Source: Sporothrix humicola
Taxonomy: Eukaryota; Ascomycota; Sordariomycetes; Ophiostomatales; Ophiostomataceae
Length of the DNA stretch: 64,000 nt
Direction of reading: 5' to 3'
Assembly: GCA_021396245.1 (NCBI GenBank)
Contig: WNYE01000104.1
Location: 1-64,000, forward strand
The notes beneath the pieces were generated by a model. It made no database searches. It worked only from the letters and a program-made list of their open reading frames with translations, and was not told where the DNA came from. Position 1 is the stretch's first letter. Each line of letters starts with the position of its first letter. This document shows positions 54,876 through 64,000 of this stretch, piece by piece. A program made the position numbers and the translations under genes.

Positions 54876-55413
54876 ATGTCTTACCAGAAGGGCGAGAAGG
54901 ACTTCGGCGAGCAGCTCAAGGCTCACCGTATCCGCATCACTCTGACGAGCCGCAAGGTCCAGTCTCTGGAGCGCGTCTGCACCGAGCTCATTGAGCGTGC
55001 GCGCTCAAAGGATCTGCCTGTCAAGGGCCCCGTTCGCCTTCCCGTACGTTACCCTGTCTCCCGAGAAACGCGGGCTCGATGTTCGATGTTCGATTTATGA
55101 TTTTCGACTTTCGATCAGGTTGAATGGCTACTGACGTTTTTTTTCCCTCCCACTACAGACCAAGAACCTGAAGATCACCACCCGCAAGACCCCTTGCGGT
55201 GAGGGCTCGAAGACCTGGGACATGTACGAGTTGCGTATCCACAAGCGCCTCATCGACCTGCACGCCCCCACCGAGGTTGTCAAGTCTGTCATTGTCAACA
55301 GTACGTTTTTCTCCCACCGAAAATGACCGGCGAGTTGCAGTTGGAAACACGAGCTAACACACTCTTTTACAGTCGAGGCTGGCGTCGAGGTTGAGGTCAC
55401 TATCGCTGCTTAA
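54876..55413 (+). CDS. RPS20: 40S ribosomal protein uS10 (S20)
   Basis: Structural protein of the small cytosolic ribosomal subunit. Three exons: 54876-55043, 55159-55300 and 55373-55413; 116 residues, within the family range. Exon 1 has HRIRITLTSRKVQSLERVC, exon 2 KITTRKTPCGEGSKTWDMYE and RIHKRLIDLHAP, and exon 3 ends EAGVEVEVTIAA; these are the family's conserved blocks. Donors are GTACGT at both introns. The gene converges on peptidyl-tRNA hydrolase. Confidence 0.97.
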
Positions 55414-55935
55414 GCGCTGACCTCGAGTACTTCCTGTCACGGTTGGTCCTGGGGGCTAGTCTCTCCCCTACATTTTCGGTAGCTGTTGTTGGTTGCTTTG
55501 CTGGAAGGTGCGCTGCTGATATGGCTTGCTGGTATCTAAAAATGATTCTGGGCCAGGTTGTTAAATTTTGTGAAGGCGCGTTTGCTTCTTCATCCCTGAT
55601 TAGCCCCGACGTTCGATTCTTGAGGGCGGGAAGGGCGGCACCAGTCTGAGAAGCAGCAGGCAGGCGGGTTTTGATAAGGGTGATGGACTTTTACCCCAGG
55701 ATGCTCATTTTTTTTCTATAAAAAAGCACCAAGGAGGCATTAATTTATCTCCTGCTTAAAAAATCGAAAAAGTGATAAACCAACCACCTTCTGTTGCCCA
55801 TACAGTTCTGTACCCGTTTTGTGATTCTCCTATGATGTTAACCCCATTGTTCATGCCCGCGGCCCCAGTCTATCTATTGTCTAATTGTGAAAAGTGAACG
55901 TCGTACTCCCAATTGGTGTCTTCTTGTAAACGCAA
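55414..55935. other. Convergent 3' region
   Basis: 3' side of uS10 (+) and peptidyl-tRNA hydrolase (-). No gene or notable repeat. Confidence 0.55.
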
Positions 55936-56643
55936 CTAGGTCACGTTCACAGCTGGCCGTGTATTTGGTCTTGTTTTAGGCGGCTTCGGGTTCTTGGCCG
56001 GACTAGCCCCGATGGCTTCACCAGCTGCCCATTGTGACTGGATTTTCTCGATTGTCGCATGTAAACTAGGTCCTAGGACATCGAGAGCGGCACGCTCATC
56101 GCTTGACATTCGCCTTAGGACATAATTGCTCACGGATGCCTGGTCGCGTTCGTTTGGGCGACCGATGCCAATGGACAACCGGGCCCATTGTGCTCCCGCA
56201 AAATCAGCAGGCCGGAGTTTCGAGGAAATACTTTTTAGTCCATTGTGCCCTCGGTGGCTGCGTGTCCAGGGCCGTACCTTAAGAATACCTAGCCCCTCCT
56301 CCAAGTCGTCGTGGACAACAATAAGTCCTAATTTATCAATAGCACGACCTGCGGCATCGTCGCGCTGGGAACCCAAAGCGCCCTTCCACACCTTTGAGAC
56401 CCACGGGCCAGAGACGTTCATTAAAGCCGGGCTCTGGATCAATGTGTATCGAAGCCCATCAACACCAGCCGCAGTCGTTGCCTGTGCGGATGGGCTGCCG
56501 AATAGCTTGTTCTGCGCAAATGGCGGCAGCATCAGCTCGCGGCGCAGAGCTTCAAGGGCAACATGGCCGGCCGAATGTAGGGTGTTCAAGTAAGACCCTG
56601 GGTTACCGATGCTGAGGATGAGGACGTGTGAAATGCCGGCCAT
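55936..56643 (-). CDS. PTH1: Peptidyl-tRNA hydrolase, bacterial-type (Pth1)
   Basis: Cleaves peptidyl-tRNAs released by stalled ribosomes, in fungi usually in mitochondria. Single exon of 235 residues from ATG 56643 (MAGISHVLILSIGNPGSYL). The frame is open further upstream but only from a non-ATG codon. Motifs: LSIGNPGSYLNTLHSAGH, with the catalytic His in the N-terminal block; QSPALMNVSGPWV, the Asn-containing block; VVHDDLEEGLG with the conserved Asp; and SHRGHNGLKSI, the tRNA-binding loop. The C-terminal 25 residues are a Pro/Lys/Arg-rich extension beyond the usual end. No clear presequence is seen, so location is uncertain. Confidence 0.93.
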   Translation of the reverse strand: MAGISHVLILSIGNPGSYLNTLHSAGHVALEALRRELMLPPFAQNKLFGSPSAQATTAAGVDGLRYTLIQSPALMNVSGPWVSKVWKGALGSQRDDAAGRAIDKLGLIVVHDDLEEGLGILKVRPWTRSHRGHNGLKSISSKLRPADFAGAQWARLSIGIGRPNERDQASVSNYVLRRMSSDERAALDVLGPSLHATIEKIQSQWAAGEAIGASPAKNPKPPKTRPNTRPAVNVT

Positions 56644-57328
56644 CGCCGTCGGAAGAGAAGGGTCTTGCTGCCCGGTGGTCGTAGACACGCAAGGTGTGAC
56701 TGGCGCACGTGTGACAAATCTTTTGCATTTAGCTCAGCCCGTTGTCTTTGTGGCAGGTTTTGTTGATAGGCCATATTTTGGGTCGGTTGAATGACTAAGC
56801 CTTTTCAGCTGCCATTTCGCGCCGCATTTGATCCCTTCTGTGCCTTGTGCCTTGTCCTAATGGGGCGCCAAGATGGGTCGCTGACGTAGTGCCAGCTTTT
56901 TGCTAAGTTCATAGTAATAGGGCCCCTCTTTCACTGGAGCACAGCCACTGGCAAGACTGTCTTGACAGTCCCGCAGGCATGTTTTGGGCCGAGTTTCCCA
57001 TTCTTTCTCAGCTTTTCAAACATCCTCGTTGCCTTTTCAACTTTCCCATCCACGACGAACAACAGAAGCACCCGCCGTTAATTGTTTTCTCTTCCCTTTC
57101 GCCCGACTGTACGAGCATAGTTTATTGGTTACTGAACTCGACTGTACGACGTGACTTGCACGCCAGGTTACGAACAGAGCACTCGGCAACATTGTCTTCA
57201 CCAACTCGACACCACACATTCTTCCTTTCTTTCTCAATCACTTGAGTGGGAGCTCAACGTTTTCCAACCGCACATTGCCTCTAATCTCTCGCAATTTTTA
57301 TTGATCAACCCAATCGAAGTTGCCCATC
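56644..57328. other. Divergent promoter region of PTH1 and RVS161
   Basis: 685 bp between two divergent starts. The RVS161 side is pyrimidine-rich. No specific site was recognised. Confidence 0.5.
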
Positions 57329-58512
57329 ATGTCGTGGGCAGGTATGTCCTCCTTGCCGCCTTGTTCCAGGTACATCGGTGGAGGTGGCTAACGCGCCGTA
57401 GGATTCAAGAAAAATGTCAACCGCGCTACGACGCAGGTGATGATGAAGACGGGCCATGTTGAAAAGACCAGCGACCGCGACTACGAGGTGGAGGAGAGGT
57501 AAGGCGTAGCAGCAGATTTTCCGAGCACTCCGAACAATGAAGGCGGGCAGGCCCGACGGGCTATCGATCGACAAAACGAACGAGATATTGACATTGCATC
57601 GAACAGACGATTCCACACAATGGAAGCCGCGGCTACACGGTTACAAAAGGAGGCAAAGGGCTACCTGGACTCATTACGAGGTGAAGAACCCTGCTGCGAT
57701 GGCTCGTGAGAGTCACAGACTGTGAGAGGCAGACACCATGCTAACGGCGAGATACAGCCATGACTGCTTCGCAAATGCGCATTGCCGAGACTATCGACGC
57801 GTTTTATGGCGATGCCGGTGCCAAAGATGGCGTTAGCCGAAACTACAAGCAGGCGGTGGAGGATCTCGATTCGGAAACAATCAAGGCCTTGGACGGTCCC
57901 TACAGGTAGTAATGGCCCAGGAAGCGAGCATCGCCGTTTCTAGCCGGTTAAGCAGATGCTGACAACATATAGAGCCACGGTGTTTGACCCCATTTCGCGG
58001 TTTTGCAACTATTTCCCCGATGTGAACGAATGTGAGTGCCCACACGATATTCACGATATTTACTGCTTTTGAAGTTGTAAAAATGTCTGACACGCGGGCT
58101 TTCCTGCCAAACTGTAGGTATGAAGAAGCGCAGCCACAAACTCCTCGACTACGATGCTCTCCGCGCCAAAGTCAAGAAGCTTGTCGACAAGCCCGACAAG
58201 GACGTAACCAAACTCCCCCGCGCCGAGAAGGAGCTCGAAATGGCGAAGCAGGCCTACGAGCAACTCAACGAACAGCTATCCACAGAACTGCCGCAGCTTA
58301 TCGACCTGCGCGTGCCGTACCTTGACCCCAGTTTTGAGGCTCTCGTCAAGATTCAGCTGCGGTTTTGCGCCGAAGCGTACAGCCGAATGGCACAAGTTCA
58401 GCAGTACCTAGACGCAGATACACGCGACCAATATGCCAATGGCGAGCTGGACACGCGGGTCGAGCAGGTGCTGCAGGAGATTCGGGAGCTGAGCATTAGC
58501 GGGACTGTATAA
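57329..58512 (+). CDS. RVS161: BAR-domain protein Rvs161 (amphiphysin-like)
   Basis: Membrane-curving BAR protein that works with Rvs167 in endocytic vesicle scission. Six exons: 57329-57341, 57402-57498, 57607-57680, 57758-57905, 57973-58031 and 58118-58512; all phases agree; 261 residues, close to the yeast 265. The first exon is only 13 nt (MSWAG split). The conserved start MSWAGFKKNVNRATTQV, the BAR helices (EERRFHTMEAAATRLQKEAK, KKRSHKLLDYDALRAKVKKL, LPQLIDLRVPYLDPSFEALV) and the absence of an SH3 domain identify the Rvs161/Hob3 branch rather than Rvs167. Confidence 0.96.
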
Positions 58513-59032
58513 GAGAGGAACGAGTGGGGTGTTTGGCTTGCCTTGCGGTGGGCTGTAATTGAATTGGAGTCGATGACAAAGGCAGACGGGAGTAATTATA
58601 CATACCGGATGGCACCTTTGGCGTATTGAAAAGACTCTTGTCCTGAGATTTTGCATCTTTTCTGTTGGGTGGGATAGTCTGGGTGGCCGCTCGGGGCTGT
58701 AACCTGGATTTTTGTGCGTTTGTTTTCATAGCGACATTTCACAACAACCTTCAAACATTTTTATTTATTTTCGCCCCGAGGACATAATTTAGGTGCAGAA
58801 GGCACGCATGGTTTTCATGAGGATGGACACAATCGTATGAATTACTTAAGATTTATTCACGAAGGAGTCTTTGCACAACAGCGACAGCAACGACAACAAC
58901 AATGATATGAGCCCGGTAGGGCTAGGGAAGGCGTAATTGGTATCTGTTTCACACATAGTGTGCTTAAAATATACTTGCCTGTTCAATATTCAACGAGGCC
59001 TGGAAGAAGTATGACTTTCGCATATCCACCCC
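58513..59032. other. Convergent 3' region
   Basis: 3' side of RVS161 (+) and the MFS transporter (-). Contains a short CGACAACAACAA stretch near 58,880-58,900. No gene seen. Confidence 0.55.
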
Positions 59033-61027
59033 TTAATGCGAATCATTCTTCGCGATATCAATATGCTCACCGCGTGCCTTCTCGGCAATGACTTCATCAA
59101 TCTGTGCCTTCTCCTCGGCTGTGGCGTTTGTCAGGTTGACAACGACGGTGTCGCCGAAAAGCGAGTTGATTTCCTCGAGGGAGAGACGAGCAGTCTGGTC
59201 GACTGTTAGTATCCCTTTGATTCGTGGAAACAGGGACAAGGATTAACTTACCTCGACAACAAAGAAATATGACAGGACAAAAGCGACGAAGGAGCAGACG
59301 ACGAAAACCAAGTAGAATCTCCAGCTGTATGTATGTCAGTAAATCTAATTGTCACGATGGGTGGTAGGACAGGCAAAAGAAGGGGGAAGGGGGGGGGAAC
59401 GTACCCAATATTGGCCATGGCGGTGGCCGCAGGAGTCAAAAAGGCAATAGAGCCAATGTAGTACACAAAGAGACCCAAGGCCATACCCTTGGCGCGATAC
59501 ATGGTTGGGTACACCTCGGCACAGTAAACAAATGCCGTGCTGTCGATGCACAAGCCGTAGCCAGTGACGAAGAGGAACAAAAACAACACGGCAGCAGCAT
59601 TACCGCCCTTGTTATCGCTGCTGGCAAACTTTGCAACCAGAGCAGTCTCAACGGACATTGTGATAGTGGTGGAGAGGAAGCCGAGGCACAGCAACGGTCG
59701 CCGGCCGACCCGGTCCATGATGAAGGCCGCAATAATGTTGACCGATGCACCAACGACGACATAGACGGCGTACATCAGAAGCGGCATGCTGCCTGACATC
59801 CCAAGATTCGTGTAGATGAGCACGGAATAGTTGTTTACCTAATGCTAGTATTAGACCTATTGAGTGGATTTCACTGCTTGAGTGGCATTTGGCTTACTAC
59901 AAGGGGCCCGCAGGCTTGGCCGCCGAAAAGAACACCGCAGCTCAGAAGGATACGGCGACGCAGGGATGGCTTCTTGAACATGTACCACATGGACAGGTCC
60001 TGGGTACGGTCAAACTCGATCTGGGTGCGCATCTGGTAAAACTCCTCTTTGGCCTGGGTCTGGCCAGGATCGCGGGGATCGTGGTGCAGGCGCTCGGTAA
60101 TGACCCACGCCTCATCGGCGCGGTCTTTCCAAAGGACTGGAGTAGCGTGTTAGCGTGCACATAGTTTTTGCCGTGAAATGTCGCGACAAAACTCTCAAAC
60201 TTACGCCAACGCGGCGATTCGGGAACCCACGGAGAACCGATGAGCAGAATCAAGGGGAACAGGCACGAGAGAGCAAGTGGGAAACGCCATGCGAAGGTGG
60301 CATTGGTTGCGTAGTAGGTACCGTAACCGACCCTGTGGGGCGCATCGTTAGAATATGTTTGTTGGTGCGGGCATGTTGGGAGCCTCTGATATTTGTTTCC
60401 TCGGAGACTTACCAACTAGCAATGAAGTAGCCTACAACCAGGCCGACGGCATTTTGGCCAGCCAGGAAACCACGACGGGCCGGAGGAGCAACTTCGGATA
60501 GATAGATAGGAGTGATCGTAATGCACTGGCCGACGCCGACGCCTTGGATCAAACGCACGACGACGAGCATAGGAATCGTGGCACAACCAGCGACGAGGGC
60601 CTAGGGAGGAAGGGGGAGAAATATGTCAGAGAGCCCGTCAAAGCAACATATTAAATGGATAAACAAATAAATACAACTAATAGGAGATAGAATGAAGAAG
60701 GAAAGGGAGGGGGAGGGGAATACTCACACCACCGACGAGACTGACCAAAGCAGCCAGCTGGATCGTCTTTTTGCGGCCCATCCAGTCGGGCAGCCAGGCA
60801 ATGGAAAGAGCTCCAAAAGCGGCACCGGCAGAAAATAGGGCATTGATGACGCCCAGCATGGAATTGGTGTATCCGGCGCGCGGGCCGGTCGTCGACAGGT
60901 CAAAATACTCATAAAAACCGACCTGGCCGATAGAAGTCGAAAAGACTGAAAAGGCATATCCGTACGTGAGACTGCTCAGCGCAACGAACAGCACAATCGA
61001 CAGATTGTAGGCCGACGTGGCGACCAT
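59033..61027 (-). CDS. MFS sugar transporter
   Basis: Plasma-membrane proton-coupled or facilitative sugar transporter of the major facilitator superfamily. Seven exons: 61027..60728, 60600..60413, 60332..60205, 60136..59901, 59838..59405, 59324..59252 and 59194..59033; frame and phases agree; 506 residues, 12 helices expected. Sugar-porter signatures: DWMGRKKTIQ (loop 2-3), PPARRGFLAGQNAVG (loop 4-5 region), PESPRWLLW, DRVGRRPLLCLGF (loop 8-9), and EVYPTMYRAKGMALG (loop 10-11). The C-terminal tail is soluble and acidic. The intron at 59,900..59,839 uses a GTAGTA donor, less usual but required by frame. The substrate cannot be deduced. Confidence 0.93.
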
Positions 61028-63683
61028 TGTGGCGGTTCAAAGGAAGTCCCTTTGTTGGCAATGATGAAGGTGGGTATCTGAGAAAACGACAAGGAGATAG
61101 GGATGGTGGATAAATTGTAGAGAAAGACAAACAAAACGGGATCCAAATCGGAAAGAAACAAAACAAACTCCACTCGGACAAGGCTTCTACACTGCGGCGA
61201 TCTCTTTATATATCAGTTTCCCATCTCACCTTCTTCCAGACCTTCTTGTCTCTACACCTGGGTACCCTTCCCCGAGCTCGTCAGAGCTGCTCCGTGTCCG
61301 TCGTAGACCCCCGTCCTCGCGTCCACCTGCATGTGTGTTTCCGCCTTTGCGACCATCAGCCATCTTCTTTTGGAGAGCTGGAAAACCTGGGGAAAACTGG
61401 AGAGCTACTCCACAGTGCCAGAGACAAAGACCATCTCAACACCACCGACACGATTCGCCGCTAATGACACGATTTGCTCGCGGTGCAACTGGGTCAAAGA
61501 CACGGACATGCACACCCTGCTTGATAAAGACATGGACGTCGCCCTCCAAAACGAGCCCTATGCCTGCACAACATGCGCCTCGTTTTCGATCTAGTAGAAC
61601 GCCTTAGTCTTGGCCTTGTCGCTTCTCGTTTTGTCGAGGTCCGGTTTTTCTTAGGTCGCGACTGCCTCGTGACTTTGCAGTGGGCGGCGTGGACCGTGCC
61701 TTCTTTGCTTCGTTGTTGTTCACCGGTTCTGTTGATCCTTTTTAGACTGGCAAGACTAGCAAGACTGGGTTGTGGTTTCCGCATTTGGCCCCCACAAGTC
61801 CCCCATTTCCCCCAGGTTTCGCCCCAGCCTTAGCGGAAGGTTAAGCGAATGCGGCCGGCGACTAACTACCCGCACCAGCAAGAGGGGAAGGAACACCGAG
61901 CTGTCTTTCCCGGGAAAACGATATCCAAATAGACATCCAACCAAGACACACCGACACGGCGAGGAGGCATTATTGCTGGGATATATTTGGAACAGAAATC
62001 GAGCGTAGTGTATATTAGTCGTTTTTTTAGCAATTCCTTTATGTCTCTATGTTCAGAGTTCATCACTGAATGTGAAGATATCCACAAAGAAAACCAACCC
62101 GTCTGCCAGTATTTATCCCTAATCTTTAGAAGAATAATACAAAGTTGTTACAAAAGCCCAGGTCGTAATATTCCAAGTGCCGACGGATAACGCAGATATG
62201 TTTTGGTCCATTTCCTATCGAAATGCCCGTCTCTGTTCTGGCACAGCCAACAAACAGCCAGCAAAGGGTGATAACAAAAAGGAAAAGACCATGAAAATCA
62301 ATACTGCTACTCCCACCTTCATATACCTTGGTGTGCATTTAGTGCAGAGGTCGACACATACACGGTAACACCAAGTCGCCGTTTCGTACTTCAGTGTCCG
62401 ATATTAAGTCGACAAACCGGGGAGTGGTCATCCGACACCCCCTCCCCTACGCTTGGTTGTTTTCTTAATTCGCGAAGAAACAATGCTGAATAGATCACTA
62501 TAGGATATTGCCCTTTCTGAAATTCTAAGTCCTCATTTTCAGCCCCGGCTCTATCTCTGAGGAGCGCCACAAAATAATGCGGAGGTCTTGATCATACTCC
62601 GTAGTCGTTTTAAATGGCCTCACACGTCATTTTCTATGCTTTCCGCCGCCAAATCGGCTCATTTTTTGACCCTAATAACATGTTGTGCCCTCCAGAGGAA
62701 GCACTCGAAGCTGTTAATGTTTTCCAGCCTCCCAGCCTGCTTTGCTTCGGTGATTTCGTGGGCTTTACGGTTTCTGCCGCTTTGGTGCGCGTAAGACAGT
62801 AGGCGATGACCCGTGTGTTATCTACATACGTTGTACATTCAGTGTTGTGAGCAAACTAAAACATTGACAGCTTCATCGTGAGATCTCTCCAGTATGACCC
62901 TAAATGATTACTGGAACCGTGTGGCCGGTACGCGGCTCGCAATTATTCTCTAATCTTGATCAAGCTGCATAATGATCGCCGGCAAGCAGGCCGAATCTAG
63001 CCTCCAAAAAAGGGCCGCAGATACTGGATGTTGGGTAAAATATGCTCGTGAGGGCGTCAACCTTGGCAGCTTTCCTCGCTGCCAAGGACTTGGGGTTCCG
63101 GAAAACATTCTCAGTTCAGAATCGATGTGAAAACCTTTCTATCCTCAACACCCCTATTTTGATGGATCTAGACCCGGCGATGTGGTATCGAGGATGGCTG
63201 GCTGCTTGGCCAGTGTACGGACACGGCTCTAAGAAAGGGGCAAGTGACATGGTTGTGGATGGTGTCAAAGCAAAGAGAAATACGGGGAGTATGTTGGAGA
63301 CGAAGGAGAATCGACGAGAAGTGCGTACCCTATCTGCAGGGCCGTTGACCAGGCGTAACTAGAATTTCCGTGGGCCCATTATCATTTGATTATGAAGCGT
63401 GACCTCCGGCCGTGGTGGACTGACATATCATTCAGCCATCTCCATCGTTTATTGTGCAAAGTGGCTTTTCGCAATACGCACCATCATGTCGCCACTATCA
63501 TGCCCAAGGACGCAGATATACAAACTGATTGAGTAATATACGAAAAGTACTATGTACAATTTGGAATCGAATCGAACAGCTGGGCCACAGCCCCCGACGT
63601 CTTTTATCACTTCGACATATCCTTATCCAACCTTGGACTTGAGCCACATCCCACTACGACAGTACAGGGGAGCACACAGTTCT
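61028..63683. other. 2.6-kb intergenic region
   Basis: The left 250 bp is the transporter promoter and pyrimidine-rich leader (on the minus strand). The rest has short ATG frames (such as 62,614-62,802, 62 codons) with no recognisable domain or splice partner, one TACTCCGTA motif at 62,595, and no repeats of note. I see no supportable gene. Confidence 0.5.
61205..61212 (-). promoter_or_regulatory. TATA-like box of the sugar transporter gene
   Basis: TATATAAA on the minus strand, about 180 nt upstream of the ATG at 61,027. Position fits a fungal core promoter. Confidence 0.4.
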
Positions 63684-64000
63684 TTACTCGTCCCAAATGA
63701 CGGCACTGAGACCATCCTCGTTTCCAGGGACGCCAGGCGTGCCGACAACCAAGTTCACAACAAGGTCACCCAGCCGCCCTGTCGTCACGTTCCGCTCGAC
63801 AATCGCCACGTTTGACGATGTCTGGCCGCCAAAGGCCACAAGATCGCCAGCCTTGTTGATCTGGAACGTGCGCGTGTAGTATGCATGCGCGTTTGTCGAC
63901 TCCAGGAACGACAGCGCGCCCGTCGATGGGTCCACGGCGTACGTCGCCACTGAGTCTTGCTGGGCGCCAAACGACTTGTCGTTGCGGTTCGTGGCATACA
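63684..64000 (-). CDS. Lactonase-type seven-bladed beta-propeller protein, 5' part outside the window
   Basis: The C-terminal 105 or so residues of a protein resembling bacterial YbhE/YkgB 6-phosphogluconolactonase and fungal carboxymuconate cyclase-like proteins. Typical blade repeats are visible: VATYAVDPSTGALSFLES, then TRTFQINKAGDLVAFGGQTS, SNVAIVERNVTTGRLGDLV and a final GLSAVIWDE. The pattern of a strand, then D-x-x-T-G-x-L, then a strand is characteristic. The reading frame runs off the right edge of the window, so the N-terminus, any signal peptide and the full length are unknown. Enzymatic activity in fungal homologues is often unproven. Confidence 0.82.
   Translation of the reverse strand, partial: YATNRNDKSFGAQQDSVATYAVDPSTGALSFLESTNAHAYYTRTFQINKAGDLVAFGGQTSSNVAIVERNVTTGRLGDLVVNLVVGTPGVPGNEDGLSAVIWDE

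Noticed and set aside
62614..62802. 62-codon ATG frame (MASHVIFYAFRRQIG)
   Set aside because: Composition is plausible but there is no domain, splice partner or supporting context.

Overview
The window looks like nuclear DNA of a filamentous ascomycete, most likely a Sordariomycete. Genes carry short spliceosomal introns (about 50-420 nt, mostly GT..AG, one probable GC..AG). Fungal cell-wall families are present (a GPI-type GH72 glucanosyltransferase, a fasciclin protein, a very long Ser-rich wall protein), together with fungal housekeeping proteins (Dcp1, Grr1, Rvs161, Aim18/46-like, uL13, uS10). Splice sites were assigned by eye from reading frame and family expectation; no transcript data were available.

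Layout. 0-13.7 kb: 3' part of an amino-acid transporter (+), a degenerate J-domain protein (-), a GH72 enzyme (-) with a CT/GT microsatellite in its intron, a small His-rich protein (-) next to an octamer minisatellite, and a 1,204-residue Ser-rich surface protein (-). 13.7-18.7 kb: about 5 kb with no gene I can support, holding a GAA microsatellite. 18.7-30 kb: Mn superoxide dismutase without a visible mitochondrial presequence (-), a small unknown gene (+), a secreted FAD oxidase (+), an unknown nuclear-looking protein (+), a 2EXR-type protein (-) and Dcp1 (-). 30-42 kb: an intronless OCRL-like inositol 5-phosphatase (+), an acidic unknown (+), a fasciclin GPI protein (-), a four-exon unknown (+) and ribosomal protein uL13 (-). 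43-64 kb: a BAG-domain co-chaperone (-), glutaredoxin (+), an Aim18/46-like mitochondrial protein (-), Grr1-type F-box/LRR protein (+), uS10 (+), peptidyl-tRNA hydrolase (-), Rvs161 (+), an MFS sugar transporter (-) and the C-terminus of a lactonase-type beta-propeller (-) cut by the window end.

The genes do not form an obvious biosynthetic cluster or a new multi-gene system. Housekeeping genes dominate the right half and cell-surface and redox genes the left half. Most interesting are two small proteins found only by joining exons (the J-like protein lacking the HPD tripeptide and the His-rich protein), a 9-bp motif TACGGAGTA present 11 times and only outside assigned coding exons, a glutaredoxin with three in-frame starts, and acidic or low-complexity insertions inside a 5-phosphatase catalytic domain.
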